From Actinacidiphila alni (lineage in GTDB: Bacteria > Actinomycetota > Actinomycetes > Streptomycetales > Streptomycetaceae), in NCBI RefSeq assembly GCF_900112845.1, contig NZ_FONG01000035.1:1-50869 (forward strand): a DNA stretch of 50,869 bases, written 5' to 3'. Positions 17,549-25,755 of the stretch are shown one piece after another. Positions within the stretch are counted from its first letter, which is position 1. The number at the start of each line of letters is the position of its first letter. The notes under the pieces were generated by a model. That model worked only from the letters and a program-made list of their open reading frames with translations, did not search any database and had not been told where the DNA came from. A program made the position numbers and the translations under genes.

Positions 17549-19057
17549 TCACTTGCGCACCGGCGCCGTCCTGATCATCGTCCAGGACACGGGCGGGAGT
17601 TCGGCCGAGAAGCCGCCGCCCTCGACGAAGTGGCGGGTGCTGGAGCGCGGCTCCACCCGGCGCGGCGCGTCCTTGGAGTTGGTCGCCAGCAGGTCCTGGC
17701 CGCCGAGCACCACGTGCTCGACGATGTCGTGCTCCTCGCCGGCCATCGCCAGCCGCAGCGTGGCGGCCTGGCTGTCGTCCCGGTTGACGGCGAAGATCGT
17801 CGTCTGACCGGTCTCCGGATCGCGGGTCGCCGTCACGTCGACCGCGGCCACGTCGCCGAGGGTCTCGGAGTGCAGGACGGGCGAGGTCGGCTCGACGCGC
17901 AGCACCTCGCCGCGGGCGTGCCGGGCGGTGAGCGCGAACGGGTAGAAGATGGTCTGCCGCCAGGCGCCGGTGTCGGGCTCGGTGCGGATCGGCGCGATGA
18001 CGTTGACGAGCTGGGCGAGGCAGGCGATGTCCACCCGGTCGCTGTGCCGCAGCAGGCTCATCAGCAGATTGCCGAGCACCACCGCGTCCTCGACGGTGTA
18101 CTCGTCCTCGATCAGCCGCGGCGCCCGGGCCCATTCGAGATTGTCCTGACCGGCGAACCGGCTCTCGTACCACAGGTTCCACTCGTCGAAGGAGAGCTTG
18201 AGCTTGCGCCGGGACCGCTTCTTGGCGGCTATGTGGTCGCAGGTGGCGACGACACCGTCGATGAAGGTGTCCATCACCTGCGCGGAGGCCAGGAAGCCGG
18301 TGCGGTCGTCGCCGTGCTGCTCGAAGTAGGCGTGCAGCGAGATGTAGTCGACGACGTCGTACGCCTCGTCGAGGACGTCGGCCTCCCACGAACCGAAGGT
18401 CGGCATCCGCTCGTTGGAGCTGCCGCAGGCGACGAGTTCGATGGACGGGTCGATGCGGCGCATGGCCTTGGCGGTCTCCGCGGCGAGCCGGCCGTATTCG
18501 GTGCCGGTCTTCTGGCCGACCTGCCAGGGGCCGTCCATCTCGTTGCCCAGGCACCAGGTCTTGATGTTGTGCGGGTCGCGGACGCCGTGGGCGATGCGCA
18601 GGTCCGAATAGCGGGTGCCGCCGGGGAAGTTGGTGTATTCGAGCAGATTGCAGGCGTCCTCGACGCCGCGGGTGCCGAGGTTCACGGCCATGATCGGCTC
18701 GATGTCGGTCTGCCGGGCCCAGGACATGAACTCGTTCAGGCCGAAGGTGTTGGGCTCCAGGGAGCGCCAGGCGAGGTCGAGCGTGACGGGGCGGTCCCCG
18801 ACCGGGCCGACACCGTCCTCCCAGCGGTAGCCGGACACGAAGTTGCCGCCGGGGTAGCGGACGGCGCTCACGCCGAGTTCGCGGGTCAGCTTGATGACGT
18901 CGGCCCGCAGGCCGTCGACGTCGGCCTCGGGGTGGCCGGGTTCGTAGACGCCTCCGTAGACGCAGCGGCCCATGTGTTCGATGAACGACCCGAACAGGCG
19001 CGGTGGCACCGGCGCGATGGTGAAGGCGGGGTCGATGGTTGCAGTGCAGGTGAGCAC
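17549..19057 (-). CDS. abfA: GH51 alpha-L-arabinofuranosidase
   Basis: A 502-residue intracellular enzyme without signal peptide. GH51 signatures are GSFIEHMGRCVYGGVYEP at 23-40, acid/base Glu173 in LGNEMDG and nucleophile Glu292 in SFDEWNLWY. It releases terminal arabinofuranose from imported arabino-oligosaccharides with retention. It starts at GTG with GGAGA upstream and is the last gene of the minus-strand operon binding protein, permease, permease, abfA, with 70 bases before it. This context makes arabino-oligosaccharides the likely cargo of the transporter. Confidence 0.93.
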   Translation of the reverse strand: MLTCTATIDPAFTIAPVPPRLFGSFIEHMGRCVYGGVYEPGHPEADVDGLRADVIKLTRELGVSAVRYPGGNFVSGYRWEDGVGPVGDRPVTLDLAWRSLEPNTFGLNEFMSWARQTDIEPIMAVNLGTRGVEDACNLLEYTNFPGGTRYSDLRIAHGVRDPHNIKTWCLGNEMDGPWQVGQKTGTEYGRLAAETAKAMRRIDPSIELVACGSSNERMPTFGSWEADVLDEAYDVVDYISLHAYFEQHGDDRTGFLASAQVMDTFIDGVVATCDHIAAKKRSRRKLKLSFDEWNLWYESRFAGQDNLEWARAPRLIEDEYTVEDAVVLGNLLMSLLRHSDRVDIACLAQLVNVIAPIRTEPDTGAWRQTIFYPFALTARHARGEVLRVEPTSPVLHSETLGDVAAVDVTATRDPETGQTTIFAVNRDDSQAATLRLAMAGEEHDIVEHVVLGGQDLLATNSKDAPRRVEPRSSTRHFVEGGGFSAELPPVSWTMIRTAPVRK

Positions 19058-19127
19058 ACCGGTCTCCGGTTTCTCTTGGTACGTGCGTGTAGCGAGGGTG
19101 CTGCGGCGCCTTTGCCGGCAGGGGGGA

Positions 19128-20063
19128 TCATTTGATGCCGGTGGTCGCCACGCCCTGGACGAAGAAGCGCTGCAGGACGAGGAAGGCGATGGCCAGCGGG
19201 CTCAGCGAGATCGCCGCGCCCGCCATCAGGGCCGCGTGGTCCACGCCCGACTGGCTGGAGAACAGCGTCAGGGCGGCGGGCAGCGTCTGCATGTCGATGT
19301 TGTTGGTGACCACCAGCGGCCACAGGAAGTCGTTCCACAGCGCGGCGAACTGGATGATGAACAGCGACGCGAGTGCCGGTTTGGCGTTCGGCAGGATGAT
19401 CCGCCAGTAGACGGTGAAGTCGCCCGCGCCGTCGATCCGCGCCGCGTCGTCCAGTTCGCGCGGCAGCTGCATGAAGAACTGCCGCAGCAGGAAGATGCCG
19501 AGCGCGCTGGTGGCCCGCGGGATGATCAGGCCCTGGTAGGAGTTGAGCCAGCCCAGGTGGAACAGAGTGAGGAAGACCGGCACGAGGGTGACCTGGAAGG
19601 GCACCATCAAGGTGGCCAGGATCAGCAGGAACACCACGTTCTGGCCGCGGAATTTCAGCCGGGCCAGCGCGAACGCGGTCATCGAGTCGAACAGCAGCAG
19701 GATCACGGTGGTGCCGCCGGCGAAGACGAACGTGTTGAGCACGAGCTTGCCGAACGGCAACTGGTCGAGCACCGCGTCGACGCCGTGCATCGTCCAGTGC
19801 GTCGGCCAGAGCCGGGCCGGGTCGGCGTACAGGTCGCCGTTGGTACGGAAGGCGACGCCGAGCATCCACAGGAACGGGATGATCATCGCGATCGCGCCGA
19901 TGGTGACGGCGGTCCACGACAGTACGGTGCCCAGCCGGGCGCCGTAGCGTACGGCGGTCAGCGCGGCGGACCGCAGCCCGGCGGGCGGGCCGGGGTCGGG
20001 ACCGTCCTTGCGGGGGCCGAGGTGGCCTGGCGCGGTGTGCGGCCTGATGGTGTCAGTCGGCAT
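19128..20063 (-). CDS. Sugar ABC transporter permease (MalG-like), arabinan locus
   Basis: A 311-residue permease with a 40-residue soluble N-terminus, six membrane spans (VTIGAIAMIIPFLWMLGVAF first) and the EAA loop ELDDAARIDGAGDFTVYW. It starts at an ATG that overlaps the end of the other permease gene by 11 bases. It partners with that permease to carry a sugar, most likely arabino-oligosaccharide, and needs an ATPase from elsewhere. Confidence 0.88.
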   Translation of the reverse strand: MPTDTIRPHTAPGHLGPRKDGPDPGPPAGLRSAALTAVRYGARLGTVLSWTAVTIGAIAMIIPFLWMLGVAFRTNGDLYADPARLWPTHWTMHGVDAVLDQLPFGKLVLNTFVFAGGTTVILLLFDSMTAFALARLKFRGQNVVFLLILATLMVPFQVTLVPVFLTLFHLGWLNSYQGLIIPRATSALGIFLLRQFFMQLPRELDDAARIDGAGDFTVYWRIILPNAKPALASLFIIQFAALWNDFLWPLVVTNNIDMQTLPAALTLFSSQSGVDHAALMAGAAISLSPLAIAFLVLQRFFVQGVATTGIK

Positions 20064-20982
20064 CGCGGAACCTCGACAGACGCAGTTGGAGTGCGGAGAT
20101 CGCCAGGATGATCACGAACAGGACCCACGCGACGGCGCTGGCGTAGCCCATCTGGAACTCCACGAAGCCCTTCTGGTACAGGTACATCACCACGGACTCG
20201 GTGTGGAAGATCGGCCCGCCGCTGGTCATCGCGAAGACCAGGTCGAACAGTTGGAGTCCGGTGACCGTGGCGATCAGCGTGGTGAACAGCAGCGCGGGAC
20301 GCAGCGCCGGCAGCGTCACATGCCGGAAGCGCTGCCAGGGCCCGGCGCCGTCCAGCGCGGCGGCCTCGTACAGGTGCGGCGGGATCTGCTGCATGCCGGC
20401 CAGCAGGATGATCATCGTGAAGCCGACGTTCTTCCAGATGCCGACCGCGATCACCGTGGGCAGCGCCAGCGAGGTGGACTGCAGCCAGTTCGGCGCGCTG
20501 AACCCGAGGTCGGTCAGCCATGCGTCGACCAGACCGACCTGCGGGTCGAGCAGGAATTTCCAGACGATGCCGCTGACCACGAGCGAGGCGATGAACGGGA
20601 AGAAGTACGCGGTGCGCAGCAGCGCCGAGTACCACGTGGTCCTGCGCAGCCGGGAGGCGATGGCGAGCGCGATGGCGACCTGGCCGACGGCCACGGCGGC
20701 GGTGTACACCACCGTGACGCGCAGCGCGTTCCAGAAACGCGAATCGTGGTAGAGCGTCGTGTAGTTGTCGAGGCCGACGAATTTGTGGTGGGCCTCGCCG
20801 ACCGTCCAGTCGTGCAGGCTCATCCAGCCGGACTGGACGATCGGTTCGGCGATGAAGACGCCGATGAGCAGGACGCTGGGCAGGATGAACAGATACGCGC
20901 TGTTGATCCGGGGTTTGCGGCGCGGTGTGCGCCGCGCCGCTTTCGACGGCCCCCGGGTGAACGGGAGTTGGGTGCTGGTCAT
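20053..20982 (-). CDS. Sugar ABC transporter permease (MalF-like), arabinan locus
   Basis: A 309-residue permease starting MTSTQLPFTRGPSKAARRTP, with a basic N-terminus, six membrane spans (SAYLFILPSVLLIGVFIAEPI first) and the EAA loop LYEAAALDGAGPWQRFRHV. Its start lies five bases after the stop of the binding-protein gene, so it is cotranscribed and coupled. An open frame extending to 21630 runs into the binding-protein gene and is not used. Confidence 0.88.
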   Translation of the reverse strand: MTSTQLPFTRGPSKAARRTPRRKPRINSAYLFILPSVLLIGVFIAEPIVQSGWMSLHDWTVGEAHHKFVGLDNYTTLYHDSRFWNALRVTVVYTAAVAVGQVAIALAIASRLRRTTWYSALLRTAYFFPFIASLVVSGIVWKFLLDPQVGLVDAWLTDLGFSAPNWLQSTSLALPTVIAVGIWKNVGFTMIILLAGMQQIPPHLYEAAALDGAGPWQRFRHVTLPALRPALLFTTLIATVTGLQLFDLVFAMTSGGPIFHTESVVMYLYQKGFVEFQMGYASAVAWVLFVIILAISALQLRLSRFRDAD

Positions 20983-20987
20983 GGGAC

Positions 20988-22271
20988 TTACCGCTTGCAG
21001 CCGGTGTACGAGTCGATCTTCTTGGCGGCGTCGTCGGCCGCGGACTTGACGTCGGCGCCGCGTTCGATCTTCTGGATGAGCGGGACGTAGGCGTCGGTGT
21101 CGATCTTGGTGGCGTTCTCCTGGCCCGCGAGGTAGAGCTTCGCGTGCGGGAGGGCGGCGGCGAACTGGGCCGCGGTGGGGTTGGCGTTCACCGCGCTGCC
21201 GAGGTCGGTCCGGGCCGGCGGGAAGCCGGAGATCTTGGAGAACTGGGTCTGCGCTGCCTTGCCGGTGTACCAGGCCAGGAATTCCTTGGCCTGTTCCTGG
21301 TGCTTGCTGGTGCGCGCGATCATCAGCGGCACCGTGGAGGCCAGGGTCACCGGTCCGGCGGAGCCGACCGGCACCTGGGCGATGCCCAGGTCGACGCCCG
21401 CGGACTTGAATCCCGCCGCCGCCCAGGGCCCGTTGATCTCCATCGCGGCCTTCTTGGAGGAGAACAGCGTGTCGGCGTCGGCGCCGGCCTGACCGACCGG
21501 GCTGATGTGGTCCTTGTCGACCAGGCTGCTCCACTTGGTGAGCGCCGCGACGCTCGCCGGGCTGTTCACGGCCGCGCAGTTGTCGGAGCCGACGATGTCG
21601 CCGCCGCTCATCCACTGCAGGATCGGCCACATCTGGATGGTGTTGTTGTCGGCCAGCGACAGGCCGTACTGGCTGGGCTTGCCGCCGGAGCCCTTGGTGA
21701 GCTTCTTGGCGTCGGCGATGAACTCGGCCTCGGTGGCCGGCGGCTGGGTGATGCCTGCCGCCTTGAACATGTCCTTGTTGTAGTAGAGGACGAGCGTGGC
21801 CATGTTGGCGGGCACCGCGTACAGCTTGCCCTGAACGGTGAAGGCGGACTTCACCGTCTCCGGGAAGGCACTCGAGTTGATCTGAGTGCTGCCGGTGCCG
21901 ACCGCGGAGTCCAGCGGCAGCACCGAATTGGTCTTGATGTAGTTGAAGATCGCGCCCGGGTCGGAGCTGGGGGTGGCCAGGTCCGGGCCCTGGCCGGTGG
22001 CCCAGGAAGCGGGCAGCTTCTGGCCGATGGTCGCCCAGGGCTCCGTGGTCATGGTGACCTGGATCTTGGGGTGACTGGCGTTGAACTCCTTGATCAGCGC
22101 CTGGTACGAAGGGGCGTCGGGGCCGGTGAAGCCGGTGAGCATGGTCAGTTTCACCACGCCGCCGGACGAGCCGCCGTCGCTTGCGCCGTTGTCGCCGCAG
22201 CCGGCGAGCAGGATCGAGACTGTCGAGGCGGCGGCGATGGCCGCGGCCGTTCTCCCGTATCTGACGTGCAT
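20988..22271 (-). CDS. Sugar-binding lipoprotein of the arabinan-locus ABC transporter
   Basis: A 427-residue family-1 solute-binding protein. The signal is MHVRYGRTAAAIAAASTVSI and the lipobox LAGC has Cys25. The mature part begins with a Gly/Ser linker, then VKLTMLTGFTGPDAPSYQALIKEF, and ends GADVKSAADDAAKKIDSYTGC. The ATG at 22271 gives the short, normal signal peptide; the frame could extend ten residues to 22301. Linkage to GH51 and GH54 arabinofuranosidases suggests arabino-oligosaccharide binding; this is inference. Confidence 0.85.
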   Translation of the reverse strand: MHVRYGRTAAAIAAASTVSILLAGCGDNGASDGGSSGGVVKLTMLTGFTGPDAPSYQALIKEFNASHPKIQVTMTTEPWATIGQKLPASWATGQGPDLATPSSDPGAIFNYIKTNSVLPLDSAVGTGSTQINSSAFPETVKSAFTVQGKLYAVPANMATLVLYYNKDMFKAAGITQPPATEAEFIADAKKLTKGSGGKPSQYGLSLADNNTIQMWPILQWMSGGDIVGSDNCAAVNSPASVAALTKWSSLVDKDHISPVGQAGADADTLFSSKKAAMEINGPWAAAGFKSAGVDLGIAQVPVGSAGPVTLASTVPLMIARTSKHQEQAKEFLAWYTGKAAQTQFSKISGFPPARTDLGSAVNANPTAAQFAAALPHAKLYLAGQENATKIDTDAYVPLIQKIERGADVKSAADDAAKKIDSYTGCKR

Positions 22272-22294
22272 GCCGATCGTTCCGTTTCGTTCAC

Positions 22295-22314
22295 GCCCCA
22301 CGGCGGTGTGGGGC
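22295..22314 (-). promoter_or_regulatory. Leader hairpin between the LacI regulator and the binding-protein gene
   Basis: GCCCCAC (22295-22301) pairs perfectly with GTGGGGC (22308-22314) around a 6-nt loop. It lies 24 bases before the binding-protein start on the minus transcript, in the 117-base gap after the regulator gene. It may end read-through from the regulator or stabilise the operon mRNA. Confidence 0.4.
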
Positions 22315-22388
22315 TGGAGGGTCGATGGAGCTGTCTCCTTCCGCGAGCCGCCCGTCCCCGGCGGGGTCGCTCGACCGGAAGCGGTGAC

Positions 22389-23591
22389 TCAGGCGGTGTG
22401 GCTTCCGCAGGACTCGCGGATCACGAGCTCGAACGGCAGCACGGTGTGGACCGGGTCGGGTGTCGTCCCGTCCACCAGGTCGAAGAGGATCGCCGCGGCC
22501 TGGCGGCCCAGCGCCTCGGCCGGGACATGGATGGTGGTGATCCCCGGCGTGGTGAGCCGGGAGACGCCGAAGTCGTCGTACCCGGCCAGTGCGATGTCCT
22601 CGGGGATGCGCAGTCCGCGGGAGCGGATCTCCAGCATCGCGCCGTAGGCCATCTCGTCGTTGGCGGCGAAGATCGCCTGGACGTCGGACATGCTGTCCAG
22701 CACCTGCCGGGCGGCGAGCATCCCCGATTCCTCGCTGAAGTCGCCGACGGCCAGGGTGTGGGTGCACTGCCGCCCCGATTCGGCGAGCGCGGTGCGGAAG
22801 CCTTCGTAACGGTCGACAGCCGTCTGATGGTTGAGCGGGCCGCTGATGTGCGCGATCCGGGTCAGTCCGTGGTCCTGCACCAGGTGCCGAGCGATCGCCG
22901 CGGCGCCCGCCACCTCGTCGATGCCGACGCTCGCCGCGTGCGGCAGATGGACGAAGCGGCCGACGAGGACCACCGGCAGGGCCGCGTCCACCATGCGGTT
23001 GACGTTGGGGTCGCTGATCGAGGCCGAGGCGACGATCGCGCCGGCCGCGGCCTGGGAGCGCAGCACCCGTTCGTACGCGGCGACGCCGTGCGACTCGTCG
23101 GGGTTGGTCGACACCACCAGCGCGGCGTCCCGGGCGTTGGCCTCGGCGGTCACCCCGACCAGCAGATGCATGAAGTAGGGGTGCCCGAAGACATGCTGGC
23201 CGGTCTGCGGCACGACGACCGCGATCGAGGTGGACCGGCCGGCCCGCAGGGCGCGGCCCGCCGAATTCGGCACATAGCCGAGCCTGGCGGAGGCGGCCCG
23301 TACCGCTTCCTTGGTCGCCTCACTGATCCGCGGGTGGTCCGCGAGCGCCATGGAGGCGGCGCTCTGCGAGACCCCGACGGCCGTCGCGACGTCCTTGAGC
23401 GTGACGGTGGCGCGCTTGTCGGCCGCGGCCGTGGGTCTGCGGCGGCCGCGGCCGCCGCCCGGCCGGTTCGCGTCGGCCCCCTCCGCCGGCGTGTCCCGTC
23501 CCAGCGGGACCACATTGCTGTCGGGGCGGCTCGCGTCCCGGTCCGGGCCGCGGTGCTCGTCACGGTGCTCGTCGCGCTCGGCCGCCGTCAT
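22389..23591 (-). CDS. LacI-family regulator of the arabinan locus
   Basis: A 400-residue LacI protein with HTH VTLKDVATAVGVSQSAASMALADHP at about 66-90, hinge region YVPNSAGRALRAGRS, and an effector domain with GYDDFGVSRLTTPGITTIHVP. It has an unusual 65-residue charged, disordered N-terminal tail before the HTH (AERDEHRDEHRGPDRD, then GGGRGRRRP). The start at 23591 has GGGAG seven bases upstream; a GTG inside the tail is also possible, and a TTG at 23690 less so. It sits between the transporter operon and the divergent GH54 gene, both probable targets, with an operator-like motif pair in the divergent gap. Confidence 0.85.
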   Translation of the reverse strand: MTAAERDEHRDEHRGPDRDASRPDSNVVPLGRDTPAEGADANRPGGGRGRRRPTAAADKRATVTLKDVATAVGVSQSAASMALADHPRISEATKEAVRAASARLGYVPNSAGRALRAGRSTSIAVVVPQTGQHVFGHPYFMHLLVGVTAEANARDAALVVSTNPDESHGVAAYERVLRSQAAAGAIVASASISDPNVNRMVDAALPVVLVGRFVHLPHAASVGIDEVAGAAAIARHLVQDHGLTRIAHISGPLNHQTAVDRYEGFRTALAESGRQCTHTLAVGDFSEESGMLAARQVLDSMSDVQAIFAANDEMAYGAMLEIRSRGLRIPEDIALAGYDDFGVSRLTTPGITTIHVPAEALGRQAAAILFDLVDGTTPDPVHTVLPFELVIRESCGSHTA

Positions 23592-23696
23592 CGCCGCGCT
23601 CCCGACGGGACGCCGCTGCGGATGTACGTCATGGGGTGCTCCAACCGAGTGTCCGACCGGGTCCGGACCTGCCGTCCGGACGGTGTTCAAGCGATC

Positions 23697-23715
23697 TGCT
23701 CTAACGATTCAGCAC
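23697..23715. promoter_or_regulatory. Arabinan-locus operator candidate, copy 1
   Basis: TGCTCTAACGATTCAGCAC is an imperfect palindrome (TGCT..A.CG.T..AGCA) with the central CG of LacI operators. Its reverse complement matches 16 of 19 positions of the site at 23831-23849. It lies 106 bases upstream of the LacI regulator gene. Between the two copies no gene is present. Confidence 0.55.
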
Positions 23716-23830
23716 TTCGGACGCTAGGTCACGTCCTTGGCCACGTCAAGAGTCCGGCACGAGATTATCGAGCCGTAATCCCGCAGGTCCACGCCTTGAC
23801 GGCCATGGCGCGCCGCCCTTAGCTTCTTAT

Positions 23831-23849
23831 GCGCTGAATCGTATGAGCA
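23831..23849. promoter_or_regulatory. Arabinan-locus operator candidate, copy 2
   Basis: GCGCTGAATCGTATGAGCA shares GCTGAATCGT and flanking GAGCA with copy 1 in inverted orientation. It ends 34 bases before the GH54 start, about where the transcription start would be, so binding there would block GH54 transcription. Confidence 0.55.
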
Positions 23850-23883
23850 CACTGGAACGGGAGCACACGGAGAAAGGCCGACG

Positions 23884-25740
23884 ATGACCCCCACCCCCCA
23901 CCGGCCGCATGTGCGGCTCGCACAAGGACGCCTCCGCAGCGCGTTACTCGCCCTCGGCGCGACCCTGGCCCTGGCCCTCGGCTTGCTGGTCGGCGTCACC
24001 GGTCCGGCGCACGCCGCCACGGACCAGCCCTGCGACATCTACGGCAACGCCGGCACACCCTGTGTCGGCGCCTTCAGCACCGTCCGCGCGCTGTACGGCT
24101 CGTACGGCGGGCACCTGTACCAGGTCACCCGGGTCCGGGACGGCGCGACGCTCGACATCGGGCTCCTCGCGGCCGGCGGCATCGCCGACGCGGGACCGCA
24201 GAACGTCTTCTGCGCGTCGGGACCGTGCGTCATCTCCAAGATCTACGACCAGTCACCGCGCCACAACGACCTGACGATCGCCGGCGCGGGCACCGCGGGC
24301 GCCGCCAACTCCGGTGCGATGGCGGACGCCTTGCACGTCACCGTCGGCGGCCACGCCGTCTACGGCGTCTATGTGCCACCGGGTGTCGGCTACCGGCACG
24401 CGGTCGGCTCCGGGGTCGCCGTCAACGGCCAGCCCGAGGGCATGTACATGGTGACCAGCGGCACCCACACCATCAGGGACTGCTGTTTCGACTTCGGCAA
24501 TGTCGAGGCGGCCGAGAACGACACCGGCGCCGGTCACATGGACGCGCTCAACATCTCCCCGATCACGGCCTGCAACCCCTGTCACGGCAGCGGGCCCTGG
24601 GTGCAGGCGGACCTGGAGAACGGCATCTTCCAGGCCGACACCAACGCGCACAGCGTCAACGGCGGCAATTCCAGCGCCTTCGTCACGGCCCTGCTCAAGA
24701 ACAACGGCCAGACGTCCTTCGCCCTCAAGGGCGGCAATGCGCAGTCCGGCGCGCTGACCACCTGGTGGAACGGCGCGCTGCCGCCCGGCTACGCACCGAT
24801 GCGCCAGGAGGGCTCGATCGTCATGGGCACCGGCGGCGACAACAGCAACCGGGCCGGCGGGTCGTTCTTCGAGGGGGTGATGACCTCCGGCTATCCGTCG
24901 GACGCCGCGGACAACGCGGTGCAGGCTAACATCGTGGCCGCCGGTTACGCGGGTGACACGGCCGGCGTCGCGCCCGCCACCGTGGCGGGCCCCGGCGGCA
25001 AGTGCATGGACGTCACCGGCGACGACGTCGCCGGCCGGTCCGCGGCCGTCCAGCTCTGGGACTGCCAGGCCAACGCCGCCGATCAGCACTGGACGCACGA
25101 CGCGGACGGCTCGCTGCGCACGCTGGGCCGCTGCCTGGACATCAACGGCAACGGAACTGCCCAGGACACCCTGGTCGAGCTGTGGGACTGCAACGGTGTC
25201 GGCGGCCAGAAGTGGGTGCAGCGCTCCGACGGTTCGCTGCTCAACCCGCAGTCCGGCCGCTGCCTGGACTCCCCCAACGGCGCCACCGCCAACGGCACCC
25301 GGCTGCGCATCCACGACTGCAACGGGACCGCGGCACAGAAATTCGCCGTGAACAGCGGAGCGCCGGTCGTCGGCCCGGGCGGCAAGTGCGTGGACGTCGC
25401 CGCCGACGACACCGGCGGCAATCTCGCCGCGGTCCAGCTGTGGGACTGCCAGCCCTACGCACGCGACCAGCACTGGACGCACAATTCCAACGGCTCGCTG
25501 AGCACGCTCGGCCGCTGCCTGGACATCAACGGCAACGGCACCGCGCAGGACACGCTCGTCGAGCTGTACGACTGCAACGGGGTCGGCGGCCAGGTCTGGC
25601 AGCAGCAGGCGGACGGTTCGCTGCTCAACCCGCAGTCCGGCCGCTGCCTGGACTCCCCCAACGGCGCCACCGCCAACGGCACCCGGCTGCGCATCCACGA
25701 CTGCAACGGCTCCGCGGCACAGAATTTCCCTCTGCTCTGA
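23884..25740 (+). CDS. abfB: Secreted GH54 alpha-L-arabinofuranosidase with two CBM13 modules
   Basis: A 618-residue protein. The signal peptide ends near AHAA (43-45). Residues 46-358 are the GH54 catalytic domain with nucleophile Glu245 in ADLENGIF and acid Asp319 in TGGDNSN. Two tandem ricin-B (CBM13) trefoils follow at about 365-490 and 493-618, with repeats of CLDINGNGTAQDTLVELWDC type. It removes arabinofuranosyl groups from arabinan or arabinoxylan outside the cell. Fungal GH54 enzymes use CBM42 instead; here CBM13 takes its place. It is divergent from the LacI regulator with operator-like motifs between. The ribosome site is weak (GAGAAAGG). Confidence 0.9.
   Translation: MTPTPHRPHVRLAQGRLRSALLALGATLALALGLLVGVTGPAHAATDQPCDIYGNAGTPCVGAFSTVRALYGSYGGHLYQVTRVRDGATLDIGLLAAGGIADAGPQNVFCASGPCVISKIYDQSPRHNDLTIAGAGTAGAANSGAMADALHVTVGGHAVYGVYVPPGVGYRHAVGSGVAVNGQPEGMYMVTSGTHTIRDCCFDFGNVEAAENDTGAGHMDALNISPITACNPCHGSGPWVQADLENGIFQADTNAHSVNGGNSSAFVTALLKNNGQTSFALKGGNAQSGALTTWWNGALPPGYAPMRQEGSIVMGTGGDNSNRAGGSFFEGVMTSGYPSDAADNAVQANIVAAGYAGDTAGVAPATVAGPGGKCMDVTGDDVAGRSAAVQLWDCQANAADQHWTHDADGSLRTLGRCLDINGNGTAQDTLVELWDCNGVGGQKWVQRSDGSLLNPQSGRCLDSPNGATANGTRLRIHDCNGTAAQKFAVNSGAPVVGPGGKCVDVAADDTGGNLAAVQLWDCQPYARDQHWTHNSNGSLSTLGRCLDINGNGTAQDTLVELYDCNGVGGQVWQQQADGSLLNPQSGRCLDSPNGATANGTRLRIHDCNGSAAQNFPLL
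25228..25709 (+). repeat. 98-bp identical direct repeats within the GH54 CBM13 modules
   Basis: Bases 25228-25325 and 25612-25709 are identical over 98 positions, spaced by 384 bases (128 codons). They encode the same gamma subdomain, from DGSLLNPQSGRC to RIHDCNG. The flanking module sequence is similar but has silent and missense differences, so this block is either very recent duplication or kept identical by gene conversion. Confidence 0.9.
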
Positions 25741-25755
25741 CCTGCGCGCAACGGC

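Noticed and set aside
21144..23822. An 892-residue plus-strand frame over the sugar-binding protein and LacI genes
   Set aside because: Antisense shadow; both minus-strand genes have clear domains.
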